Positions 1 through 4,196 of a stretch of 5,171 nt of DNA are shown piece after piece (position 1 is the first letter of the stretch; the number at the start of each line of letters is the position of its first letter). Source of the DNA: an uncultured Pirellulaceae bacterium (lineage in GTDB: Bacteria > Planctomycetota > Planctomycetia > Pirellulales > Pirellulaceae). The notes beneath the pieces are model-generated. The model worked only from the letters and a program-made list of their open reading frames with translations, was not told the DNA's origin and did not search any database. Location: assembly GCA_934255105.1 (NCBI GenBank), contig CAKQNH010000419.1, positions 1 to 5,171 of the forward strand. Direction: 5' to 3'. The translations under genes were made by a program, and so were the position numbers.

Positions 1-243
1 AATCGGTGTAGCTGGTGCGTCTGCTTGCGGGCTGCCCACTGTTTGGTTGCCAATTTGCATACCTAGTGCCTTTGCTTCAAAGAGAGTTGTCGCGCTCACG
101 GCGGCCGTGGTCGCTAAGAATTGCCGGCGCGGCAGAGCGTAGCGTTGACCGTCTGGAGCTTGTTCTGTCGCAGCTTCGACTGACGTTTTCTCTGTGGAAG
201 AATGGTCTTGCGAATCGAACTCGCTGGCATCAAAGTTCGGCAT
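1..243 (-). CDS. Tat-exported protein, N-terminal fragment (runs off left edge)
   Basis: The minus strand is open from ATG at 243 to the window edge: 81 codons with no stop. An AGAGGA Shine-Dalgarno (250-255) lies 6 nt upstream of the ATG, which supports this start. The product opens with about 35 acidic, polar residues. A twin-arginine motif, PRRQFLATTAAV, follows with RR at residues 39-40, then a small hydrophobic stretch ending near residue 56 (LFEAKA), then a linker rich in Pro, Ala and Gln. This is the shape of a Tat signal, so the mature protein is probably a folded, perhaps cofactor-bearing, periplasmic enzyme. The catalytic part lies outside the window, so the family cannot be named. 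The iron-sulfur subunit of a periplasmic aldehyde or xanthine dehydrogenase type enzyme would fit the layout, but this is only a guess. The gene is downstream of the DoxX gene on the same strand, 221 bp away, so it probably has its own promoter. The start is well supported and the function unknown. Confidence 0.8.
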   Translation of the reverse strand, partial: MPNFDASEFDSQDHSSTEKTSVEAATEQAPDGQRYALPRRQFLATTAAVSATTLFEAKALGMQIGNQTVGSPQADAPATPI

Positions 244-291
244 CGTCGTTCCTCTTGAGTTGGTGCATGTTGGCCGGCGGATATGCGATTT

Positions 292-297
292 ACTATA
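292..297 (-). promoter_or_regulatory. possible -10 element for the left-edge Tat gene
   Basis: On the minus strand TATAGT matches the TATAAT consensus at five of six bases and lies about 50 bp upstream of the ATG at 243. No good -35 hexamer is present at 16-18 bp spacing (the sequence there is close to CATGCT/ACATGC). The call therefore rests on the -10 and its position only. Confidence 0.25.
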
Positions 298-389
298 GCT
301 GATTTTGAGTCAGAGCATGTACGAATGCAGCGCGTATCTATCTTGTTAGTAAGAGACAGCTAGCAGCGAAACGTACTACTTCGGTGTGC

Positions 390-413
390 CGTAACTGCGC
401 GGTGCTTGTTACG
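390..413. repeat. short inverted repeat between doxX-like gene and left-edge gene
   Basis: CGTAAC at 390-395 and GTTACG at 408-413 form a perfect 6-bp inverted repeat with a 12-bp GC-rich spacer. It lies just after the DoxX stop on the minus strand. No T-run follows, so it is not a typical intrinsic terminator. It could be a regulator site for the left-edge gene or chance. Confidence 0.25.
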
Positions 414-464
414 AGCCTACATGACGATGAAAAAGCATAACTGCGTTGACAGCGAGTCAGGTCG

Positions 465-842
465 CTACTTCACTGCCGTCCACCATACCCAAGCGATTAT
501 TAAAGGTTGCAGCAGCAAGCGGGCTATCAACGCCCCCGTCGATACTTCGGGAAAGTTGTCGGCATGGAGCAGCATGTCCACATGCACTGGCGAGACCGCA
601 ATTAACAGCGCGATGAGTCCCCACCCCGCCGCTGGCCGTAGGTGCGGTATCAACACACCGATACCACCTAGGACTTCGAAGACTCCGGACAAGTAGATCA
701 GCGCTAGCGGCCTAGGTATGAAGTCAGGCGTGATCTTCAGATAGAAGCCTGGATTCACAAAGTGATTGACTCCTGCGGCGATGAAGAGCAGACTCATCAA
801 CAGCAAAGATATGAGCTGCCATCGAGATTTGGTTGCCAGCAT
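465..842 (-). CDS. DoxX-family small integral membrane protein
   Basis: This is a 125-residue inner-membrane protein with four predicted hydrophobic helices at about residues 9-27, 45-66, 71-90 and 104-121. The segment after helix 1 (GVNHFVNPGFYLKITP) and the helix 2 pattern (SGVFEVLGGIGVLIP) are typical of DoxX-like proteins. Their biochemical role is poorly defined; some members are linked to redox processes or membrane-bound oxidoreductases. I chose the ATG at 842 because it leads directly into helix 1 and has a weak AGGGA-like Shine-Dalgarno a few bases upstream. The frame stays open to a TTG at 881 that would add 13 polar residues, but nothing supports it. The stop is TAG at 465-467. The gene is on the same strand as the toxin-antitoxin pair, 164 bp beyond the antitoxin stop, so co-transcription is possible but not evident. 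The family call is confident; the function is unknown. Confidence 0.85.
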   Translation of the reverse strand: MLATKSRWQLISLLLMSLLFIAAGVNHFVNPGFYLKITPDFIPRPLALIYLSGVFEVLGGIGVLIPHLRPAAGWGLIALLIAVSPVHVDMLLHADNFPEVSTGALIARLLLQPLIIAWVWWTAVK

Positions 843-944
843 GAAGTCCCTGTTCTTCGCAGTATCGTTTGTGCAGCTCAATCAGCGGCCCCAGGATTCT
901 CAAATCAACTTGCTTCATAGCGGCCACATGTGCCAGCGCGGTTC

Positions 945-966
945 GGTTATCCGTTTATCAATAACC
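945..966. repeat. short AT-rich inverted repeat between antitoxin and doxX-like gene
   Basis: GGTTAT (945-950) and ATAACC (961-966) form a perfect 6-bp inverted repeat with a 10-bp spacer. On the minus strand it reads GGTTAT-TGATAAACGG-ATAACC and also contains GATAA twice in direct orientation. It lies about 40 bp beyond the antitoxin stop and about 100 bp upstream of the DoxX ATG. It lacks a T-tract, so it is more like an operator than a terminator. Function unproven. Confidence 0.25.
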
Positions 967-1006
967 CTCGTCGTCTAGCAATCACACTCGGTCACGGGGA
1001 GTGAAA

Positions 1007-1402
1007 CTAAAACGCATCACCGCTCTGGAGCTGATAGATCATTCTCCAAATTCGATCGATCTCACCACGTTCGATAACTTCGATTGGCTTCAGGCCAGAA
1101 AATGCGTCGTTAGGTTGATTCATCCAAGGACCGATTGCTTCTTTTTTAGCTACGTCCTCCAGAGCAACCACCACGCGTCGAAGTTCATTCAAACTTTTTT
1201 GCAGGGGAGGCGATGGGGGCTGGCCAGACTCAATGCTCGCGAGATTGCGGACAGAAGTGGGGACCAACCTTGCAAACGACTCGCGGTTCATGCCCAGTCG
1301 CGATCGAAGTTGCAAGAGGCTCCGGCCGCGATCGTCTTCTACCAAAGCCGCCGACTGGGCGGTAGCTGGCAAGGCCCTTTTTGCCACTTTTTTCTTTGCC
1401 AT
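1007..1402 (-). CDS. Xre/MbcA/ParS-type antitoxin of a RES toxin-antitoxin pair
   Basis: This 131-residue cytoplasmic DNA-binding antitoxin is predicted to neutralise the adjacent RES toxin and to repress its own promoter. Domains in order: a basic N-terminal tail (residues 1-10, MAKKKVAKRA); a Cro/CI-type helix-turn-helix at about 29-64, with the helices around NRESFARLV and SVRNLASIESG; a linker helix at about 66-90; and a C-terminal toxin-binding domain at about 93-128. That last part carries the characteristic spaced pattern W-M-N-x-P-N-D-A-F-S-G-L-K-P-I-E-V-I followed by G-E-I-D-R-I-W (formerly DUF2384). The ATG at 1402 has an excellent GAGGAG Shine-Dalgarno (1409-1414) 6 nt upstream. 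The gene follows the toxin by 70 bp, the reverse of the classical antitoxin-first order, and has its own promoter and palindromic operator in that gap. The stop is TAG. Pairing with the RES protein next door makes the role secure; direct repression of this promoter is inference. Confidence 0.9.
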   Translation of the reverse strand: MAKKKVAKRALPATAQSAALVEDDRGRSLLQLRSRLGMNRESFARLVPTSVRNLASIESGQPPSPPLQKSLNELRRVVVALEDVAKKEAIGPWMNQPNDAFSGLKPIEVIERGEIDRIWRMIYQLQSGDAF

Positions 1403-1447
1403 TACTAACTCCTCGGGGAGGGGGCCGACACGCGGTCTATCAGGTCA

Positions 1448-1476
1448 ATACTACATGCAAATTTGCATGTAGTCAA
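1448..1476 (-). promoter_or_regulatory. internal sigma-70-like promoter for the antitoxin gene
   Basis: On the minus strand a -35 TTGACT (1476-1471, five of six consensus bases) is followed by exactly 17 bp and a -10 TAGTAT (1453-1448, four of six). Transcription would begin near 1441, giving a leader of about 39 nt that contains the GAGGAG ribosome site and ends at the antitoxin ATG. The -35 overlaps the last codons of the toxin gene. The whole spacer lies inside a perfect palindrome, so a bound dimer would block RNA polymerase. The sequence is directly visible; activity is inferred. Confidence 0.6.
1450..1473. promoter_or_regulatory. perfect 24-bp palindrome, likely antitoxin operator
   Basis: Half-site ACTACATGCAAA (1450-1461) is followed without a spacer by its exact reverse complement (1462-1473). 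The palindrome is AT-rich, lies between and overlapping the -35 and -10 hexamers of the antitoxin promoter, and its last base is the final base of the toxin's TGA stop codon. Helix-turn-helix antitoxins commonly bind such dyads to repress their own operon, so this is the natural operator for the Xre-type protein encoded 48 bp away. In RNA reading through from the toxin gene it could also fold into a hairpin, but no U-run follows. Confidence 0.7.
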
Positions 1477-2027
1477 GGTGCAAGTTCTTCTGGCGATAGC
1501 AACTGAAGCTGGCTTCCAGGAAGTAAATTGTCAACGAAAGCCACCAGATTCATCTGGCCGATCGACGCCGCTGAGGGGACGAGAATCGCTTCCAACCCAT
1601 GCGATGCAGCCAATTTGCCAATCGTCTGCGTGATTGGCGTCAATCCGGCGTCAACTTCCGCACGCCAGTCAATTTTAACAAGAGTGTCACTAGATAATCT
1701 TGCGATCTTCTGAAGTTTGGGATCACATAAGTCAAGAGTTCGCGAAAACTTCGCGTGCATAGCCACGAAGACTCGGGGCATAGTGGTGTGGACGGGAATG
1801 CCGTAGTATCGAGCGGACGCAAGCGTCTCTGCCATGGCCGCTTCCGGGGTTAATGAGCCATAGTTGGCTCGAATCCCCGGCGGATTCCAGCGTCCACCGA
1901 AGCAAAAGCTTCCCTCGCCCGATGCAATGTCATTCAGCCGAGCGTGGCGTACGGAGACGGACCGAAAGATCGTATCCGCAGAGGGAACAGTCAACTTCAA
2001 AAGTCTTTTGAATACGGCTTCGTCCAT
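1473..2027 (-). CDS. RES-domain toxin (NAD+-degrading family)
   Basis: This is a 184-residue cytoplasmic toxin. Characterised members of the RES family deplete cellular NAD+ by phosphorolysis or hydrolysis and are neutralised by Xre/MbcA-type antitoxins. Visible hallmarks are FRSV with Arg22, the GGRWNPPG motif at about residues 44-51 with Arg46, Glu67 in AMAETLASARY, and Ser152 in LVPSAASIGQMNLVAF near the C-terminus. Together these supply the Arg, Glu and Ser that name the domain. The length is normal, and the domain appears intact rather than decayed. The ATG at 2027 is only 17 bp beyond the stop of the upstream hydrolase gene and has no clear Shine-Dalgarno, so translation may be weak or coupled to the hydrolase. 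The TGA stop overlaps the antitoxin's palindromic operator. Toxin-first order is unusual for this family. The family assignment is firm; NAD+ as substrate is from family knowledge. Confidence 0.9.
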   Translation of the reverse strand: MDEAVFKRLLKLTVPSADTIFRSVSVRHARLNDIASGEGSFCFGGRWNPPGIRANYGSLTPEAAMAETLASARYYGIPVHTTMPRVFVAMHAKFSRTLDLCDPKLQKIARLSSDTLVKIDWRAEVDAGLTPITQTIGKLAASHGLEAILVPSAASIGQMNLVAFVDNLLPGSQLQLLSPEELAP

Positions 2028-2040
2028 CGTTCATAACGCC

Positions 2041-2055
2041 GCAGGCTAAGCCTGC
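2041..2055. repeat. compact GC-rich hairpin over the hydrolase stop codon
   Basis: GCAGGC (2041-2046) and GCCTGC (2050-2055) form a perfect 6-bp stem with a 3-nt loop. The hydrolase TAG stop (2046-2048) lies in it. In the minus-strand transcript the hairpin ends 13 nt before the toxin ATG, where a ribosome-binding site would be expected. No U-run follows, so full termination is unlikely. It may damp toxin translation or be a dispersed intergenic palindromic repeat. Confidence 0.45.
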
Positions 2056-2942
2056 AAGTATTTTCTAAACCAGGCGAGCGTTCGCTTCCAGGCGAGTTTG
2101 GCGGCCGCCTCGTCGTAGCGCGGAGTGGTGTCGTTGTGGAAGCCGTGGTTCACACCGGCATATATATGTGTCTCGTGCGGGACGTTGTTCTCCGCCAGCG
2201 CTTTGTCAAATGCTTCTGCGCCGGCCAAAATGCGGCTGTCCAGTTCGGCATTGTGGATGCAGAGTGGGCTTTTGATTTTTGATACGTCCTCGGTGTCGGG
2301 TTGGCTGCCGTAAAAGGGGACGCCTGCGTCGAGCACGTCGGGGAGGTGAACGGCGAGCTGATTGACTACGCCTCCACCGAAGCAGAAGCCGACGGCGCCG
2401 ACTTTGCCCGTCGACAATTCGTGGGTGTCCAGGAACTTAGCGGCGGCGATGAAGTCCTGGGTCATTTCATTTCGGTCTCGCTTGGCTTGCAGTGCTCGCC
2501 CCTCGTCGTCATTGCCGGGATAGCCGCCGAGCGGTGACAACGCGTCGGGAGCGAATGCAAGAAAGCCTTCGACAGCCAAGCGGCGAGCGACGTCAGCGAT
2601 GTAAGGGTTCAAGCCGCGATTCTCGTGGATGACCAACACCGCCGGGAATTTCTTGCTGTCGAGTTTGGCTGGATGGGCGAGTAGGCCGCTTATCTTGCCG
2701 CCACCTTGAGGTGAATCGTAGGCGACCGTTTGAGCTGTGATGCGTGGATCGTCGCTGGCTACCTCTTCGGCGAGTGCGTAGTTAGGTGCCAGGCTTTGCT
2801 CGAGTGCCGCCACGGTGAGCCCACCAACAGCGAAGGCGGCAAGTCGCTTCAAGTAGTCTCGTCGCTGCAAGCGTCCGTGGGCGTAGTCGTCATACAGGTC
2901 GAGTATTTGTTGATCGAATTGATTGGCCGTTTTGCGATGCAT
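2046..2942 (-). CDS. Tat-exported dienelactone hydrolase family protein
   Basis: This 298-residue alpha/beta hydrolase is related to dienelactone hydrolase, which opens dienelactones to maleylacetate in (chloro)catechol breakdown. Many relatives have other or unknown ester substrates. The N-terminus carries a helical [10 protein letters not shown] segment, a twin-arginine motif RRDYLKRL (RR at 27-28) and a hydrophobic stretch to about residue 57 (ALA), indicating Tat export or anchoring. The catalytic core is complete: Glu107 in HENRGL, nucleophile Cys187 in GFCFGG, Asp235 in AELDSRI and His266 in GVNHGFH, matching the family's Cys-Asp-His triad. The ATG at 2942 has an AAGGGA Shine-Dalgarno at 7-nt spacing. 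The stop is TAG at 2046-2048, 17 bp before the RES toxin start on the same strand, so the two are probably co-transcribed. It lies downstream of a ring-cleavage dioxygenase on the same strand, which supports an aromatic-degradation role. The exact substrate is unknown. Confidence 0.9.
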   Translation of the reverse strand: MHRKTANQFDQQILDLYDDYAHGRLQRRDYLKRLAAFAVGGLTVAALEQSLAPNYALAEEVASDDPRITAQTVAYDSPQGGGKISGLLAHPAKLDSKKFPAVLVIHENRGLNPYIADVARRLAVEGFLAFAPDALSPLGGYPGNDDEGRALQAKRDRNEMTQDFIAAAKFLDTHELSTGKVGAVGFCFGGGVVNQLAVHLPDVLDAGVPFYGSQPDTEDVSKIKSPLCIHNAELDSRILAGAEAFDKALAENNVPHETHIYAGVNHGFHNDTTPRYDEAAAKLAWKRTLAWFRKYLQA

Positions 2943-2993
2943 GTGTGATTCCCTTGTCGCTACTAAAAGATTCGGTACTTAAAGATACTGCGT

Positions 2994-2999
2994 ATTGTA
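2994..2999 (-). promoter_or_regulatory. possible -10 element of the hydrolase promoter
   Basis: On the minus strand TACAAT (five of six consensus bases) lies about 50 bp upstream of the hydrolase ATG. No convincing -35 is present at 16-18 bp; the nearest is TCGATA at 18 bp. A small inverted repeat, ACGG-7 bp-CCGT (2999-3013), touches the -10 and could be an operator. The rest of the 280-bp gap 2943-3222 holds no credible gene on either strand and no clear terminator for the dioxygenase gene. Confidence 0.3.
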
Positions 3000-3222
3000 C
3001 GGAAAATAACCGTTGGATATCGACCGTCGCGTAAGAATCCAGCTTGCGATCTCTGGACCGCAAACTGAAAGCTTACGCCATTGCTCTGCTGCACGAAGCT
3101 GCGTGATCGGACAGGGCGGCTTTCATTCGGCGATGCAGTACAAGCGTGTTTTGCTGCGAAGGAAAATTTCGTTACCGACAATCGCTGCCGACGCGTCAAT
3201 CTCGTCGTTGAGCCGGTTTGTG

Positions 3223-3921
3223 TCAAGGACGTTGCTTCAGCGGCTGATCGTTGGGAGTTTGGCCTAGAATGACATCGAACCTGCAAGCCAATTCGCCGAT
3301 TTTGGATGCGGGGAGTTCATTGAAGTCCCCCATAATTAGCTCGCGATCGCGTTCATCGCCCACCTGGCGGAAAACGCCGTCTCGCCGATTGCCTTCATGT
3401 CCGCGAATCATCAACTGCGTGGTCAGCGCTTCGCGACCACTTTGCGAGATCTTGATGTGAATGTGTGGCGCAGGTCTACCGGGATACGGGACTGGCTTAA
3501 TCGTGCGAAAGCGGTAGCCACCGTCGCTGGCAGTCTCGAATTTCCCATAGCCCTGGAAATGCGAGTCTTGTTGCGCCTTCTTCGGCCGGCTGTCGCGAGT
3601 GTGCAGGTATACCTGGTGAGCGTCGCATTGCCAGATCTCAATCGTTGCGCCACGCACGGGCGAACCAGCAGCCGTCAGGACGCGACCTGTCAAGTGTGTG
3701 ATCGTCCCTACCGCTGGAGTGATGCTGTCGCTGATCAGTATCAAATCATTATCCTGATCCAGAGGCAGTCGATCTGGATAGAACGGACCTTCAGTTAACC
3801 TTGGCGTCGGTCGCAATAGTTCTTCGGCGAATAGGCCAGGCAGTTCGAACCATTGGGGCGCGAAAAGAGCCGCACCCCCTGTGGCTAACAGCGAGCGACG
3901 GGATATTTTGAAGGATGGCAC
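3223..3921 (-). CDS. Tat-exported intradiol ring-cleavage dioxygenase
   Basis: This 232-residue non-haem Fe(III) enzyme is of the protocatechuate 3,4-dioxygenase/catechol 1,2-dioxygenase superfamily, which uses O2 to cleave an aromatic ring between two hydroxyls. A Tat signal, SRRSLLATGGAALF (RR at 8-9), precedes a probable cleavage near residue 32 (GLFA). The catalytic domain follows: LTEGPFYPD at 42-50, EIWQCDAHQVYLH at 95-107 and FRTIKPVPYPG at 138-148, then PHIHIKI at 152-158. The four iron ligands are all present as Tyr105, Tyr146, His153 and His155. I chose the GTG at 3921: it has an AGGAG site (3930-3934) at 8-nt spacing and places RR right at the N-terminus. The frame continues upstream to a TTG at 4008, but that adds 29 residues ahead of the signal and lacks support. 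The enzyme is shorter than the classical subunits, as is common for single-domain Tat-tagged relatives. Its substrate cannot be read from the sequence. Confidence 0.92.
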   Translation of the reverse strand: MPSFKISRRSLLATGGAALFAPQWFELPGLFAEELLRPTPRLTEGPFYPDRLPLDQDNDLILISDSITPAVGTITHLTGRVLTAAGSPVRGATIEIWQCDAHQVYLHTRDSRPKKAQQDSHFQGYGKFETASDGGYRFRTIKPVPYPGRPAPHIHIKISQSGREALTTQLMIRGHEGNRRDGVFRQVGDERDRELIMGDFNELPASKIGELACRFDVILGQTPNDQPLKQRP

Positions 3922-3929
3922 GAGTTTAA

Positions 3930-3934
3930 CTCCT
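3930..3934 (-). promoter_or_regulatory. ribosome-binding site fixing the GTG start of the dioxygenase
   Basis: On the minus strand AGGAG within ACAGGAGTT sits 8 nt before a GTG (3921-3919). No ATG is available between here and the Tat motif. This site decides in favour of GTG over the upstream TTG at 4008. Confidence 0.75.
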
Positions 3935-4008
3935 GTAGAAAACGGAGAAGAGCGGCCTTGAGCGCACGATTTCTTGAGAATTCGCGGATGGCGAGCAATC
4001 ACCATCAA

Positions 4009-4014
4009 ATACTA
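4009..4014 (-). promoter_or_regulatory. possible -10 element of the dioxygenase promoter
   Basis: On the minus strand TAGTAT (four of six consensus bases, identical to the antitoxin -10) lies about 90 bp upstream of the GTG start. No good -35 lies at 16-18 bp. This is a weak call in the 275-bp divergent gap 3922-4196 shared with the plus-strand nitrilase gene. Confidence 0.2.
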
Positions 4015-4036
4015 AACACTCTTTCTAGCAGGGATG

Positions 4037-4080
4037 TTGCGAGGAAATCGGGGAATCGCCAGGAAAATTGCGAGAAATTT
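4037..4080. repeat. direct repeat of TTGCGAG in the divergent intergenic region
   Basis: TTGCGAGGAAAT (4037-4048) and TTGCGAGAAATT (4068-4079) share a 7-bp core plus an A-rich tail. Their starts are 31 bp apart, close to three helical turns. The stretch is purine-rich on the plus strand. Repeats phased on one helical face between divergent genes can be sites for a shared regulator, but two imperfect copies may be chance. Confidence 0.3.
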
Positions 4081-4106
4081 AGGATACCACGCCATAGTCA
4101 TTTTTC

Positions 4107-4127
4107 ACGCGATGTTTCGCGTATACT
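4107..4127 (+). promoter_or_regulatory. possible promoter/operator of the nitrilase gene
   Basis: An inverted repeat ACGCG-6 bp-CGCGT (4107-4122) runs directly into TATACT (4122-4127), a five-of-six match to a -10 hexamer on the plus strand about 70 bp before the ATG. No clear -35 exists at 16-18 bp (TCATTT/CATTTT). The arrangement suits a repressible or activator-dependent promoter, but the evidence is weak. Confidence 0.25.
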
Positions 4128-4196
4128 TGAGCCAACTTCAACAAGTGGCCTTGGTAATTCAACAAGCTTCGACTGTACTCGTTTAGGATTATCGAC

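Noticed and set aside
53..60. ATTTGCAT, matching part of the antitoxin palindrome half-site
   Set aside because: Only 8 bp match, without the dyad, and it lies inside the coding region of the left-edge Tat protein, so it is most likely chance.
15..302. Plus-strand 95-codon frame near the left edge
   Set aside because: It is antisense to the Tat-signal gene starting at 243, begins at GTG without a ribosome site, and gives an unstructured Arg/Leu/Ser-rich product.
446..451. TTGACA on the plus strand, a perfect -35 hexamer
   Set aside because: No acceptable -10 follows at 16-18 bp (TTCACT at 469-474). Transcription would run antisense into the DoxX gene with no plus-strand gene to serve.
724..927. 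Minus-strand 67-codon frame overlapping the start of the DoxX gene, with a plausible-looking first 30 residues
   Set aside because: It starts at GTG without a ribosome site, most of it overlaps the DoxX coding frame, and its second half reads as an out-of-frame shadow with no recognisable family.
985..1003. CACTC/GAGTG inverted repeat just past the antitoxin stop, considered as a terminator
   Set aside because: The stem is only 5 bp with a 9-nt loop, and no T-run follows on the minus strand.
1001..1408. Plus-strand 135-codon frame
   Set aside because: It lies exactly opposite the antitoxin gene, which has a strong ribosome site and both expected domains. The plus-strand product resembles nothing.
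2963..3286. Minus-strand 107-codon frame covering the gap between the dioxygenase and hydrolase genes
   Set aside because: It starts at TTG without a Shine-Dalgarno, overlaps the 3' end of the dioxygenase, and its Ser/Arg/Thr/Gln-rich composition looks like noise. It has no recognisable domain.
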